NCBI RefSeq assembly: GCF_023922585.1
Contig: NZ_JAMFTN010000053.1
Coordinates: 1-64,000, forward strand
Direction: 5' to 3'
Length of the DNA stretch: 64,000 bases
From: Aliidiomarina quisquiliarum
GTDB lineage: Bacteria > Pseudomonadota > Gammaproteobacteria > Enterobacterales > Alteromonadaceae
Below the pieces are notes generated by a model that made no database searches, was not told where the DNA came from, and saw nothing but the letters and a program-made list of their open reading frames with translations. The translations under genes were made by a program, and so were the position numbers. Shown one piece after another: positions 17,570 to 27,655 of this stretch (the first letter of the stretch is position 1; the number at the start of each line of letters is the position of its first letter).

Positions 17570-17612
17570 ACTCCTCCGGGAGTTGGTCGTCGTATTCCCA
17601 AACAAAGTTGGG
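17570..17612 (-). promoter_or_regulatory. dksA leader: two short hairpins, one covering the Shine-Dalgarno
   Basis: On the minus strand ACTCC-CGGA-GGAGT (17583 to 17570) is a 5-bp stem with a CGGA loop. Its 3' arm and loop contain most of the GGAGGAG ribosome site for the dksA ATG at 17563. A second stem, CCCAA/TTGGG, is at 17612 to 17597. The structure is small, so regulation of translation is only a suggestion. Confidence 0.35.
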
Positions 17613-17614
17613 TA

Positions 17615-17643
17615 TGTATAACAGAATAAAAATAACCGTGCAA
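17615..17643 (-). promoter_or_regulatory. Candidate dksA promoter
   Basis: Minus strand TTGCAC (complement of 17638-17643), 17-nt spacer, TATACA (complement of 17615-17620). The transcript would start about 45 nt before the dksA ATG and include the two leader hairpins. Confidence 0.45.
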
Positions 17644-17683
17644 TTTTGTAGCAAACCCATTCATGGGGGCGCTTTTATTGAAT

Positions 17684-18385
17684 TCAAGTGCGCCAGTGTG
17701 TAAAGGTTATGCTTGCTGCAGTCACGTTAAAGTGGGCTTCTAGAACCACTAGTCCGGCCGCCTTGGCTTGTTCGAGCGCAGCATTATACGTTGGATCGAT
17801 CTGTTTTGCTGCTTTTACCTTCGATATTGCTGAATGCAACACCGCATAAATAATAACAGCGCTTGAATTTGGCTGGTTTTGGGTTAAATGAGTTAGCTCT
17901 TGTAGTTGTCGTGACGCTCGTTCCGACGTGGTGTCGGGGAAATATCCTAGGCCATTGGCATGGTGCAAAGTAACCGACTTTACTTCCACATAACAGTCGG
18001 GTGCAGCGCAAGCTTTTAGCAGAAAGTCTATTCGGCTTTTCTCGCCATAGCGCACTTCACGTTTTATTTCTGTGTAGGCGGCTAAGTGCTTAGGTGGTTG
18101 TGAGCGTAAAGCGTTTTCTACCAAAGTATTGGCACGATGCGTGTTCACGCATATCCATTCATCGTTGGTGGTGTGGGTTAGCTCCCATGTACGAGAATAT
18201 TTCCGTTTGGGATTATCGCTAACACTAAACCAAACTGTACTACCGGGCTCTGCGCAGCCGGTCATGGCGCCCGTGTTAGGGCAGTGTATGGTTACTTCTT
18301 CACCACAGGGTAAAACCACATCGGCCAGGAAACGTTTGTAGCGCCGAATAAGAACGGCAGAATTTAATGTGGGTTCAAATTGCAT
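17684..18385 (-). CDS. sfsA: Sugar fermentation stimulation protein homologue SfsA
   Basis: The 233-residue protein equals E. coli SfsA in length. Family blocks: RYKRFLADVVLPCGEEVTIHCPNTGAM near the N-terminus, EVRYGEKSRIDFLL and CYVEVKSVTLHHANGLGYFPDTTSERASRQLQEL in the second half. The latter carries D/E-V-K residues of a nuclease-like fold. Its true activity is not settled; it was named from a maltose-fermentation phenotype in E. coli. It lies upstream of dksA on the same strand and is divergent from pepB. Confidence 0.95.
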   Translation of the reverse strand: MQFEPTLNSAVLIRRYKRFLADVVLPCGEEVTIHCPNTGAMTGCAEPGSTVWFSVSDNPKRKYSRTWELTHTTNDEWICVNTHRANTLVENALRSQPPKHLAAYTEIKREVRYGEKSRIDFLLKACAAPDCYVEVKSVTLHHANGLGYFPDTTSERASRQLQELTHLTQNQPNSSAVIIYAVLHSAISKVKAAKQIDPTYNAALEQAKAAGLVVLEAHFNVTAASITFTHWRT

Positions 18386-18487
18386 ATCTAGTAGGTTTCT
18401 CGTTACAGTAAGAGGCTGTAATTAAGCAATCAGTCGCTTTCCAGCACTAAAATAGTGCAGCGAGTAAACTACGTGGTGAGGTATGTT

Positions 18488-19777
18488 ATGTCCAGTTCAG
18501 TGCAAATTCATTTAACACAGAATGAGTTACCAGCCGGAGTACGTAAGAATAGTATGGTATTTGCAACAGCAGAAGGTTATGCCATAGCTGTTGCCGGTAA
18601 AAGTGAGACCGAAACGCTTCGAATTATTCAGCAAGCAGGCCGAAAGCTTGATCAAATAGGCATTGAAAATGCAGAGCTTGTAGGTTCAGACTGGAGCCAA
18701 GAAGCACAATGGGCATTTGCCATTGGCTTTACCGACACGCTGAATAAAAACAAAGTAACCTATACCGGCGAACCAGCCGAAGCACTTAAGGCCATGCATG
18801 AAACCTATGCATGGGTGCGTGAAATTATTAATTTGCCCCCTTCAGAAATTTATCCGGAAGTGCTGTGCGAACGGGTTGCTAAAGAGTTAACCAAAGTAGG
18901 TGGCAAAGCGGTTAGCCATCGTATGGTCATAGGGCCAGAACTGCTTGCTGAAAAACGCTTTGGTTTATATACCGTAGGTCGTGCCAGCCAGCACCCGCCA
19001 GTTATGCTCGAGCTCGACTACAACCCTACCGGGAATGACAAAGCCGAGGTCGACTTTGTGCTAGTAGGCAAAGGTATTACCTTCGACACGGGTGGTTATA
19101 GTATTAAAAGTAGCGAAGGCATGGTGAGCATGAAATGCGATATGGGCGGTGCGGCTACGGTGTCAGGTGCTTTATTATTAGCCATGCGCCAAGGGTTAAA
19201 TAAGCGTGTGAAGCTGGTGTTGTGCTGTGCAGAAAACATGATCGACGGCAGCGCCTACAAAAACGGCGACATTATTACCTACAAAGACGGCCAAACCGTT
19301 GAAATTGTAAATACCGACGCGGAAGGCCGTATTGTGCTAGCCGACGGTTTATTGCGTGCTGGCGAATTAGGCGGCAAGCGAATTATTGACGCCGCAACCT
19401 TAACCGGTGCAGCTCAAGTGGCGGTAGGCAAAGAATACAACGCGTTGTTTAGCGTCGACGACAGCTATGCACAAGAAGCTCTTAGTGCTGCCAGTAGTGT
19501 GAATGAAAACTTATGGCGCTTACCGTTAGCACCTTGGCACCAGTTTCAGTGCCCATCACCTTTTGCCGACACTGCCAATAGCCGCCCACAAAAAGGTGGC
19601 GGAACTGGTGGAGCAAGTAATGCTGCTGGTTTCTTATTGCGCTTTGCCCCGAATAACGGTGCAGGCTGGCTACATTTTGACTTAGCAGCTGCTTATCATG
19701 GTCAAGCAAATGGTTTTTTTGCTGCAGGAGCAACCGGAACAGGTGTTAGAACCATCGCCACACTCCTTAACGCCTAA
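18488..19777 (+). CDS. pepB: M17 leucyl aminopeptidase family protein, PepB-like
   Basis: The 429-residue cytosolic metallo-aminopeptidase removes N-terminal residues from peptides. The M17 signature NTDAEGR is at 275-281; upstream are the metal-binding VGKGITFDTGGYSIKSSEGMVSMKCDMGGAA and the C-terminal GTGGASNAAGFLLRF and WLHFDLAA blocks. Its length fits peptidase B (about 427) better than PepA (about 500). The start is ATG at 18488 after GTGAGG; an in-frame GTG at 18455 is less likely. It stands between sfsA and hrpB, the place of thpR (ligT) in E. coli. Its last codons overlap the hrpB ORF. Confidence 0.92.
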   Translation: MSSSVQIHLTQNELPAGVRKNSMVFATAEGYAIAVAGKSETETLRIIQQAGRKLDQIGIENAELVGSDWSQEAQWAFAIGFTDTLNKNKVTYTGEPAEALKAMHETYAWVREIINLPPSEIYPEVLCERVAKELTKVGGKAVSHRMVIGPELLAEKRFGLYTVGRASQHPPVMLELDYNPTGNDKAEVDFVLVGKGITFDTGGYSIKSSEGMVSMKCDMGGAATVSGALLLAMRQGLNKRVKLVLCCAENMIDGSAYKNGDIITYKDGQTVEIVNTDAEGRIVLADGLLRAGELGGKRIIDAATLTGAAQVAVGKEYNALFSVDDSYAQEALSAASSVNENLWRLPLAPWHQFQCPSPFADTANSRPQKGGGTGGASNAAGFLLRFAPNNGAGWLHFDLAAAYHGQANGFFAAGATGTGVRTIATLLNA

Positions 19778-22229
19778 CTTTCCAGTTCACGAGGTTTTAG
19801 AAGAGGTTGCAAGTTCGCTTGCAACCCACCACGTGGTTTTGGAAGCGCCGCCAGGTGCGGGGAAGTCGACGGTGTTACCCCGTTGGCTACTTGAACAGTT
19901 TAATGGCTGGAATGGGCGTGTTATATTGGTACAGCCACGCCGTGTAGCAGCTGTAAACGTGGCCCAATTCATAGCAGCCCAACTTGGCGAAAAACCAGGC
20001 CAGCGCGTTGGCTTTCACATTCGTAATCATCGTAGCGCTTCAGCAACTACTCAGCTGTTGGTGGTTACAGAAGGTATTTTCACCCGCATGATTCAAGCTG
20101 ATCCAGAGTTAACAGGCGTCGGCTTGGTTATTTTCGATGAGTTTCATGAACGTAATTTACACTCTGATCTTGGTCTCGCGCTTTGTTTAGACATATTGCC
20201 ACTGCGAGACGATTTACGTTTAATGATTATGTCGGCAACCCTACCGGGCCAATTCATTACCGACTGGCTGCAAAGCCACTTAATTGCAACTAAGTTTATT
20301 GCTAGTGCGGGGCGACAGTACCCCATTGATGTGCACTATCGGCCACCAAAAAGCCTCCACGACTGGCAAGCACACTTACCTCTGGTTATTGAAGAAGCCA
20401 TTGCGCTGGCTAACCAGGGGGTACTTGTTTTTTTACCTGGCCAACGTGAAATTCGGCAGCTACTACAATACTTCTCCTCCCGCGGCCCCGGTGTAACTGT
20501 TATGCCGCTTTACGGCGGGCTTAGTATTGAGGCCCAGCAGCAGGTGTTAACACCCTTAGCAAGCGGCTTGAAGTTAGTGCTTGCTACCAACGTAGCCGAA
20601 ACTAGCTTAACTATTCCAGACATAGACGTAGTGGTTGATTCAGGTCGCGAGCGGCAAGCAAGCTACGATCCGCGCTATGGTTTTACCAAGCTACAAACCC
20701 GCATGATTTCAAAAGCGTCTGCAGTACAGCGCGCCGGCCGAGCAGGCCGGGTAGCAGCAGGGCATTGTTTTCGTTTATGGCCGCAAGTTACAACTGATAG
20801 GCTAGACGCCTATGGTGTACCTGCAGTTGAGCGGGAAAACTTGGCCAATTTATTATTGGAACTGAAAATATGGGGCACAACACCAGAACAATTGGCTTGG
20901 TTTACCGCGCCATCTGCTAGTTTAATAGCTGCTGCTGAGCAGCAATTAGAACAATTACAGGCTACCGCTAACGGTGTGATTACTGCCCGAGGAAAGCGTT
21001 TGGCAGAAGCGAGTACAGACTTACGTTATGCAGCAATACTCGAATTCGCTCAAGGCCATAGCGGGTATATGCAAATATTGGCGGCGTGGTTAGTGGCTAA
21101 CCTAGAAGAGCGAGAGGGCGACTTACAGGGCGATTTAACTGATTTATTAAGACAGCGGTGGCAGGGCAACCAAGCGCTGCCACGTACCCAGCGACGTTTT
21201 CAACATTGGTTAAAACATTTTGCCATTACTAGCAATAGCCAATACCCGATAGCGAATCTAGGTGAACTACTGTTACATGGCTTTCCCGACCGCGTTGCGG
21301 AACACCAAGGTAGGCGCCTGCAGTTGGCAACCGGCTTGGCGGTTCGTGCCGACATGCCGGCAAGCCAAGGGGCTTGGTTGGTGGCGGTTGACTTATCGCT
21401 ACTTGAGCAACAAAGCGAGGCTCAGCTGTGGGCGTATGTCTCGTTAGCAAAAGAGTTGTTAATAACGACTCAACTAGCGTTACGCACAACCAACTTTATT
21501 GCTCGCTGGCGCGGTGAACAAGGCGGTTTAGAACGGGTTGAACAGCAACGCTGGGGTAAGCTGGTGCTTGCTGAGCACCAACCCCAAGGGCAGGCCACGC
21601 GCGCCGAGCGTGGCCTTGCTATGGCCGACTGGTTGCGTAAAAAAGGCTGGCAAGCTACTGCTTGGGGCCCAGAAGAAGAGGCGCTCTGTGCACGAATGCA
21701 GCAATTGATGTTGTTACGCGACGAACCAGCGAGCAATTGGCAACCTGCCCAGTTATTAGCAAATATTGAAACCTGGGCATTACCATGGCTAGAATCGTTC
21801 GAACGACGGGCCGACTTAAAGCGCTGGCAGCCAAAAGAAGCCTTACTTAGCGTTTTAGGCTATGAAAATCAGCAGCAACTCAATCATTGGTTACCAACCC
21901 ATTGGCTGGCACCTAGTGGGCGTCGGCATAAAATACACTATGAATTGAGTGAAATGCCCCGGGTAGCTTTAAAGCTACAAGAAGTATTTGGCACCCCAGG
22001 CTCTCCTACGTTAGCGAATGGCCAATTGGTGCTTGCCTTTGAACTTTTGTCACCGGCAGGTAGGTTGTTGCATCGAACGGCAGATTTAGCCTCCTTTTGG
22101 CAAAATGCTTGGCCGGAGGTGCGCAAAGAAATGCGTGGTCGTTATCCAAAACACCCATGGCCAGAAAATCCATTAAGTGCAGCAGCAACTCATTTAACCA
22201 AGCGTGCGTTAGCTCATAAAAAACCGTAA
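19698..22229 (+). CDS. hrpB: ATP-dependent RNA helicase HrpB
   Basis: The 843-residue DExH helicase has Walker A APPGAGKST at 50-58, DEFH box at 147-150, motif III MSATLPG and motif VI QRAGRAGR, followed by the HA2 and HrpB C-terminal domains. Its cellular role in E. coli is poorly defined. Homology with E. coli HrpB starts around residue 28 (FPVHEVL), so the ATG at 19698, which would overlap pepB by 80 nt and has no good ribosome site, may be too early; a GTG at 19743 preceded by AGGAG is one alternative. mrcB follows, as in E. coli. Confidence 0.93.
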   Translation: MVKQMVFLLQEQPEQVLEPSPHSLTPNFPVHEVLEEVASSLATHHVVLEAPPGAGKSTVLPRWLLEQFNGWNGRVILVQPRRVAAVNVAQFIAAQLGEKPGQRVGFHIRNHRSASATTQLLVVTEGIFTRMIQADPELTGVGLVIFDEFHERNLHSDLGLALCLDILPLRDDLRLMIMSATLPGQFITDWLQSHLIATKFIASAGRQYPIDVHYRPPKSLHDWQAHLPLVIEEAIALANQGVLVFLPGQREIRQLLQYFSSRGPGVTVMPLYGGLSIEAQQQVLTPLASGLKLVLATNVAETSLTIPDIDVVVDSGRERQASYDPRYGFTKLQTRMISKASAVQRAGRAGRVAAGHCFRLWPQVTTDRLDAYGVPAVERENLANLLLELKIWGTTPEQLAWFTAPSASLIAAAEQQLEQLQATANGVITARGKRLAEASTDLRYAAILEFAQGHSGYMQILAAWLVANLEEREGDLQGDLTDLLRQRWQGNQALPRTQRRFQHWLKHFAITSNSQYPIANLGELLLHGFPDRVAEHQGRRLQLATGLAVRADMPASQGAWLVAVDLSLLEQQSEAQLWAYVSLAKELLITTQLALRTTNFIARWRGEQGGLERVEQQRWGKLVLAEHQPQGQATRAERGLAMADWLRKKGWQATAWGPEEEALCARMQQLMLLRDEPASNWQPAQLLANIETWALPWLESFERRADLKRWQPKEALLSVLGYENQQQLNHWLPTHWLAPSGRRHKIHYELSEMPRVALKLQEVFGTPGSPTLANGQLVLAFELLSPAGRLLHRTADLASFWQNAWPEVRKEMRGRYPKHPWPENPLSAAATHLTKRALAHKKP

Positions 22230-22282
22230 ACCTTGCGCAAAGAACATTTAAAAACTTACCAACAGGTGCAAAATATAAAGCT

Positions 22283-24589
22283 ATGAAAAAAACACAACGC
22301 CCGCGCTGGCTACCTTCATTACAGCTGTTTTTTCGCCTTGCGCTTATAGCAAGTGTGGTGCTGGTGTTCTATGCAATATATTTAGACGGTCAAATAACCC
22401 ATCGCTTTAGTACTTCGCGTTACCAAGCACCAGCATTGCTTTATAGTCAGGCTTTAAATATCGAAGTAAACCAACCCATTACCCGCCAAAGAATTGTGCA
22501 AGAGCTGAAGGCCCTCGACTATCAAGTTGGCCGATATGCGCGTAATAGCGGCGAGTATCAAGAGCAAGAGCAGCAGTTATTGCTGCATCGCCGGGCCTTC
22601 GATTTCCCTACTCATTATGCACCGGCTGAACGTGTACGGTTAGTGTTTACTACAGAAGGCTGGCTTGAACGCATTGAGTCTTGGCCGAACCAACAACCTT
22701 TACAATCAATACTGTTAGAGCCGCAGTTTCTTGGCCGCTTCGCCACCGACAGTGGTGAAGACCGTTTGTTGGTGGGGCTTGAGCAAGTACCAACACTTAT
22801 GCGTGAAGCCCTGATTTTGGTTGAAGACCGTGAATTTTATCATCACCATGGGGTGAGGCCAGCTGCTATAGCACGAGCGGCGTTAGCAAATATTATGGCC
22901 GGGCGCACAGTGCAGGGGGGCAGCACTATTACCCAGCAGCTGGTGAAGAACATGTATTTAACCCATGCACAAACCTATGTGCGCAAAGTGAATGAGGCCA
23001 TTATGGCGCTTATTCTCGATTACCGCTTTGCAAAAGACGAAATACTTGAAGCTTACTTTAACGAAGTTTATTTTGGCCAAGATCGTGGTCATGCCATTCA
23101 TGGGGTAGCACTGGCTAGTCAGTTTTATTTTGGTAAATTCGTTGAAGACTTAAATGTGGCAGAAATAGCCACCATTGTAGGCATGATTAAAGGACCTTCG
23201 ATTTATGAACCGCGGCGCAACCCTGAGCGCTCGCAAGAGCGTCGCGACGTAGTTCTCAGGCTTATGTTCGAGCAAGACTTGATTTCACAAACACAATATT
23301 TAGCCGCACTAGACACAACTATGCGAACTCGAGCCGATAAGCGCTTGGTGCAGTTCAACAGGCCGGACTTTATCGATTTAGTGGAAAAAGAGGTGCGTCA
23401 AATATTGCCTGGGCGGAGCTGGCAAGAAACAGGTTTGCGAGTGTTCACTACCTTTGACCCCGAACAACAACGGTGGTTAGAAACTGCAGCACGCGATTCT
23501 GAAAGTGCCAAAGGCTTAGCTGATATCGAACGTGCCATGTTGTTAACCGAGCATCGCTCAGGTGCCGTGCGTGCCTTAGTGGGGGGTAAAAACCAGGTGG
23601 CTGGTGGCTTTAATCGTGCCTTGGCTGCTCGACGCCCAATAGGCTCAATTATAAAACCTTGGGTGTACGCCATGGCGCTTGAGCATACGGAGCAATTTAC
23701 TTTAGCCACCATGCTCGACGACAGCCCAACGGTAGTGAAAGACAAATACGGCGAAGACTGGTCGCCAAGTAACTTTGATCGTAAATATCGCGGGCCAGTT
23801 ACCCTATACGACAGCGTTATAAATTCGTACAACGTGCCTATGGTGCGGTTGGGTATGGAGCTTAGCCCAACGGTAGTGCGTAATCGCTTGCAGCAAAGTG
23901 GTATTACAAGCTTCATACATGCTTGGCCGTCGTTATTTCTAGGCGCCGTTGACATGACTTTAATGGACGTAGCAACTATTTACGGTGCATTAGCTGCCCA
24001 GGGTGAAGCAAAAAGCTTATATGCTGTAGCGGCAATAACAACCCACCGTGGCGAGCTTTTATATGAACATAAACCGGCTGTACAGCCAGTATTTACGCCA
24101 CAAGCAGCCTGGTTGACTAGCTTTGCTTTAGAAGGTGCGGTTAACGTAGGTACAGCAAAGGGGTTGGCACACTTAGGCCCAGGCTTGGCGGGTAAAACAG
24201 GCTCTACTAATGATTTACGTGACAGTTGGTTTGTTTCCTATGACGCCAACTATGTACTTACTAGCTGGATAGGGCACGACGACAACCAGCCTGTTGGCTT
24301 AACCGGCAGCCGTGGTGCGTTGCCATTGGCAGGTGAATATTGGCAGCGAGCAGGTGTTGCTGCTCGTTCGCCACTATTACCAGCGGAAATGTACTGGACA
24401 AACATAAGTGCTAGCACAGGAATAGTTGTTAGTGCGAACTGTAACGGCACATTGCGCTTGCCTATGGTGGGCTTGGCGCCAGAACAAGGGGTTGATTGCG
24501 AAGGCCGCTTGGTTGAGCTAATTGAAAAGCCGCAAGACGAACCAGAAGAGCGGGCAAAACCATGGTGGAAGCGAATTTTTGGTAGCTAA
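22283..24589 (+). CDS. mrcB: Penicillin-binding protein 1B, bifunctional glycosyltransferase/transpeptidase
   Basis: The 768-residue class A PBP polymerises and crosslinks peptidoglycan. One membrane anchor lies at about 16-37. The UB2H-like domain follows. The GT51 domain has catalytic E181 in EDREFYHHHG and GGSTITQQLVKNMYLT. The transpeptidase has S455 in SIIK, SYN in NSYNVP, and K638 in KTGST. The sequence resembles PBP1B rather than PBP1A because of the short cytoplasmic tail and the UB2H region. It follows hrpB by 53 bp; the usual activator LpoB is not seen in this window. A terminator-like hairpin follows the stop. Confidence 0.96.
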   Translation: MKKTQRPRWLPSLQLFFRLALIASVVLVFYAIYLDGQITHRFSTSRYQAPALLYSQALNIEVNQPITRQRIVQELKALDYQVGRYARNSGEYQEQEQQLLLHRRAFDFPTHYAPAERVRLVFTTEGWLERIESWPNQQPLQSILLEPQFLGRFATDSGEDRLLVGLEQVPTLMREALILVEDREFYHHHGVRPAAIARAALANIMAGRTVQGGSTITQQLVKNMYLTHAQTYVRKVNEAIMALILDYRFAKDEILEAYFNEVYFGQDRGHAIHGVALASQFYFGKFVEDLNVAEIATIVGMIKGPSIYEPRRNPERSQERRDVVLRLMFEQDLISQTQYLAALDTTMRTRADKRLVQFNRPDFIDLVEKEVRQILPGRSWQETGLRVFTTFDPEQQRWLETAARDSESAKGLADIERAMLLTEHRSGAVRALVGGKNQVAGGFNRALAARRPIGSIIKPWVYAMALEHTEQFTLATMLDDSPTVVKDKYGEDWSPSNFDRKYRGPVTLYDSVINSYNVPMVRLGMELSPTVVRNRLQQSGITSFIHAWPSLFLGAVDMTLMDVATIYGALAAQGEAKSLYAVAAITTHRGELLYEHKPAVQPVFTPQAAWLTSFALEGAVNVGTAKGLAHLGPGLAGKTGSTNDLRDSWFVSYDANYVLTSWIGHDDNQPVGLTGSRGALPLAGEYWQRAGVAARSPLLPAEMYWTNISASTGIVVSANCNGTLRLPMVGLAPEQGVDCEGRLVELIEKPQDEPEERAKPWWKRIFGS

Positions 24590-24592
24590 TAA

Positions 24593-24622
24593 AAAGCCGA
24601 AATGCGTTAGCATCTCGGCTTT
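24593..24622. terminator. Bidirectional terminator between mrcB and maeA
   Basis: AAAGCCGA (24593-24600) pairs with TCGGCTTT (24615-24622), extended past one A:C mismatch by ATGC/GCAT with a GTTA loop. The A and T runs at the ends suit both strands. Confidence 0.75.
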
Positions 24623-24642
24623 CAACTCATGTATTATCAGTG

Positions 24643-26337
24643 CTACAGGCTGACTCGGCGGTACTCACGATACTCGGGGTGCCAAAACATATCGTTGATC
24701 CGTTTACGTAACAACGAATCTTCAATATCCAGGGCATGCCCTTGCTCTTGAGCAACTTTACCTACAGCAAAGGCAATTTCACGGGACAGGGCTTCAATAC
24801 CCGTTAGTGGTGGTAACAAGCTGGCGCCTGTGCCCATTACCCGCGGCGACATAGCCGCTAAAGTTTCACTAGCTACAATCATCATTTCTTCTGTCACTCG
24901 GCGAGACCTAACTGCTAACACCCCTAAGCCAATGCCTGGAAAAATATAGCTGTTGTTGCATTGAGCTATTGGGTAATCAACGCCGTTTACATTCACCGTG
25001 TCAAAAGGGCTACCGGTAGCCATAATAGCTTGGCCATCGGTCCAACGCAGCACGTCTCGAGGGTGCGCTTCTACTTGGCGCGACGGATTGCTGAGTGGAA
25101 ATATAATAGGCGCTTGACAATGCTGGTGCATGGCACGAATTACCTGTTCAGTGAACAGCCCTGGCTGGCCTGAAACACCAATAAGTACCGTTGGCTTAGC
25201 GCAGTTCATTACATCGAGTAAGGAAGGGTATTCACCACTGTAGCTCCAGTCACTTATTGCGGCGTTACTTTGTGTTAAAGCAGACTGGAAATCCCGTAAG
25301 TCAGGCATGTTTTCGGTTAACAAACCAAAACGGTCCACCATAAATATTTGTGCTTGAGCTTGCTCGCGGGTTAAGCCTTCTTTGCACATGTGGGCAATAA
25401 TTTGTTCGGCAATACCACAGCCAGCCGAGCCAGAGCCCACAAACACAACGCGCTGTTCGGTTATCGATTCGCCTTTAGCTTTACAGGCGGCCAATAAAGT
25501 TCCAGAGGTAACTGCTGCGGTACCTTGTATATCGTCATTGAAACAACATATTTGGTCTTGGTAACGCTTTAGTAAGGGCATTGCGTTTTGCTGAGCAAAG
25601 TCTTCAAATTGAACTAAAACACCGGGCCAACGACGTTGAATGCCTTGCATCACTACATCAAGAAAGTGGTCATATTTCTCGCCAGTAATGCGCTTGTGCC
25701 GAGCGCCCATATACATAGGGTCATTTAACAACTTTTCGTTATTAGTGCCTACGTCAATCATAATGGGCAGAGTGTAAGCAGGGCTGATACCACCACACAC
25801 GGTATATAAGGAAAGCTTACCAATTGGAATGCCCATGCCGCCAATACCTTGGTCGCCAAGGCCTAGAATACGCTCGCCATCGGTAATAACGATAACTTTT
25901 ACATTGCGCTTGGTAGCGTTGCGTAAAATGTCATCAATATTGTCTTGGTCTTCATAAGAAATAAACAAACCACGGGCGCTACGATAAATATCTGAAAACT
26001 GCTCACAGGCGTCACCCACTGTAGGGGTGTAAATCACTGGCATCATTTCTTCAATATGTTCTTTTACTAAGCGATAGAACATAGTTTCGTTGTTGTCTTG
26101 AATTGCCCGCAAATAAATATGTTGGTTAATTGGCTCAGCAAAGGTTTTATATTGCAAGTAAGCGCGGCTAACCTGCTCTTGAATTGTTTCATAGCGTGGC
26201 GGAATTAAGCCGGTTAAGTTGAACTCTTTGCGCTCGGTGGGGCTAAAGGCGCTGCTTTTATTAAGCAGCGGTGTTTCAAGCAATGTTGGGCCAGCATAAT
26301 GAATATATAACGGCTTCTTATTACGTTGGTCAGTCAT
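24643..26337 (-). CDS. maeA: NAD-dependent malic enzyme
   Basis: The 564-residue enzyme oxidatively decarboxylates malate to pyruvate with NAD+. It is almost the same length as E. coli MaeA (SfcA). Typical blocks: [71 protein letters not shown] (metal and catalytic residues), and the nucleotide-binding [16 protein letters not shown]. The signature malic-enzyme lysine is in [15 protein letters not shown]. It is downstream of hemL by 20 bp on the same strand. Confidence 0.97.
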   Translation of the reverse strand: MTDQRNKKPLYIHYAGPTLLETPLLNKSSAFSPTERKEFNLTGLIPPRYETIQEQVSRAYLQYKTFAEPINQHIYLRAIQDNNETMFYRLVKEHIEEMMPVIYTPTVGDACEQFSDIYRSARGLFISYEDQDNIDDILRNATKRNVKVIVITDGERILGLGDQGIGGMGIPIGKLSLYTVCGGISPAYTLPIMIDVGTNNEKLLNDPMYMGARHKRITGEKYDHFLDVVMQGIQRRWPGVLVQFEDFAQQNAMPLLKRYQDQICCFNDDIQGTAAVTSGTLLAACKAKGESITEQRVVFVGSGSAGCGIAEQIIAHMCKEGLTREQAQAQIFMVDRFGLLTENMPDLRDFQSALTQSNAAISDWSYSGEYPSLLDVMNCAKPTVLIGVSGQPGLFTEQVIRAMHQHCQAPIIFPLSNPSRQVEAHPRDVLRWTDGQAIMATGSPFDTVNVNGVDYPIAQCNNSYIFPGIGLGVLAVRSRRVTEEMMIVASETLAAMSPRVMGTGASLLPPLTGIEALSREIAFAVGKVAQEQGHALDIEDSLLRKRINDMFWHPEYREYRRVSL

Positions 26338-26357
26338 TTATATCCTTAAACCTGCAA

Positions 26358-27644
26358 TTATGGGGTTATTTTTGCAAATGCAATGTCGGCACAGCGAAGT
26401 GTTTCTTGAATATCACTGGTAGAGTGTGCAAAGGACATGAAACCCGTTTCATAAGCACTTGGTGCAAGGTAAATACCTTGCTCTAACATAGCGTGATAAA
26501 AGACTTTAAACTGTTCCATGTTGCACTGGGTTGCTTGTTCAAAGGTAGTTACTTGTTTGGCATCAGTAAAGAAGAAGCCAAACATGCCGCCTGCTTGATT
26601 GGTGGTTAGCGGTATACCGTGCTTATCGGCCAGTTGTTTAAAGCCTGCCATTAAGTCGGTCGCATGCTGCTCTAACTGTTGGTATTGGGCTTCGTCGGTT
26701 AATAGTTCGAGCGCTGCTAAGCCAGCAGCCATAGCAACGGGGTTGCCAGACAAAGTACCCGCCTGATAAACAGGGCCAAGCGGCGCAATGTGGTTCATAA
26801 TCTCAGCTTTACCACCAAAGGCACCTACGGGCATACCGCCGCCAATAACCTTACCTAAGCAGGTTAGGTCAGGGGTAACATTATAAAATTGCTGGGCGCC
26901 GCCGCGGGCAACGCGGAAACCGGTCATTACTTCATCAAAAATAAGCACACTGTCATATTGGTCACAAATAGCACGCAAGCCTTCAAGAAAGCCAGGCACT
27001 GGTGGAATACAGTTCATGTTGCCTGCTACTGGCTCAACAATAATACAAGCAATATCATTGCCCACTTCTTTAAATACTTGTTCAACTTGATCAAGCTGAT
27101 TAAAGCTAACGGTTAGTGTGTGTTGGGCCACATCGGCGGGAATTCCCGGCGAACTAGGCACGCCAAGGGTAAGTGCGCCAGAGCCTGCTTTAACTAATAA
27201 AGAGTCGGCGTGGCCGTGGTAGCAGCCTTCAAATTTAAGAATTTTATTTCGGCCAGTATAACCACGGGCCAAGCGAATAGCGCTCATGGTTGCTTCAGTA
27301 CCTGAATTCACCATGCGAACTTTTTCAATGGAAGGCACCATAGAAATAACTTTTTCAGCCATGGTAATTTCAATTTCAGTAGGGGTACCAAAGCTTAAGC
27401 CTCGGGCGGCGGCAGCAATAGCAGCGTCGCGCACGGCTGGGTGGTTGTGGCCTAAAATCATCGGCCCCCATGAACCCACGTAGTCAATATACTTTTTACC
27501 ATCGGCGTCAAACATATAGGCGCCGTCGGCCTGTTCAATGAACACGGGCGTGCCACCTACCCCTTTAAATGCACGTACAGGCGAATTTACGCCGCCTGGA
27601 ATACTATGTTGGGCTTGGGCAAAAAGTTCTTCAGAGCGAGACAT
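26358..27644 (-). CDS. hemL: Glutamate-1-semialdehyde 2,1-aminomutase
   Basis: The 428-residue PLP enzyme makes 5-aminolevulinate from glutamate-1-semialdehyde, the C5 entry to heme. Features: [27 protein letters not shown] near the N-terminus, [22 protein letters not shown], the PLP-phosphate/ring region [12 protein letters not shown], and the PLP lysine in [16 protein letters not shown]. The length is normal. It lies 11 bp downstream of pyrB, and hemJ, a later heme gene, is upstream of pyrB on the same strand. Confidence 0.97.
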   Translation of the reverse strand: MSRSEELFAQAQHSIPGGVNSPVRAFKGVGGTPVFIEQADGAYMFDADGKKYIDYVGSWGPMILGHNHPAVRDAAIAAAARGLSFGTPTEIEITMAEKVISMVPSIEKVRMVNSGTEATMSAIRLARGYTGRNKILKFEGCYHGHADSLLVKAGSGALTLGVPSSPGIPADVAQHTLTVSFNQLDQVEQVFKEVGNDIACIIVEPVAGNMNCIPPVPGFLEGLRAICDQYDSVLIFDEVMTGFRVARGGAQQFYNVTPDLTCLGKVIGGGMPVGAFGGKAEIMNHIAPLGPVYQAGTLSGNPVAMAAGLAALELLTDEAQYQQLEQHATDLMAGFKQLADKHGIPLTTNQAGGMFGFFFTDAKQVTTFEQATQCNMEQFKVFYHAMLEQGIYLAPSAYETGFMSFAHSTSDIQETLRCADIAFAKITP

Positions 27645-27655
27645 ACAACTTCCTT

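Noticed and set aside
23398-23955. 185-codon antisense ORF inside mrcB
   Set aside because: The sense strand encodes the conserved transpeptidase domain of PBP1B; the antisense reading has no family features.
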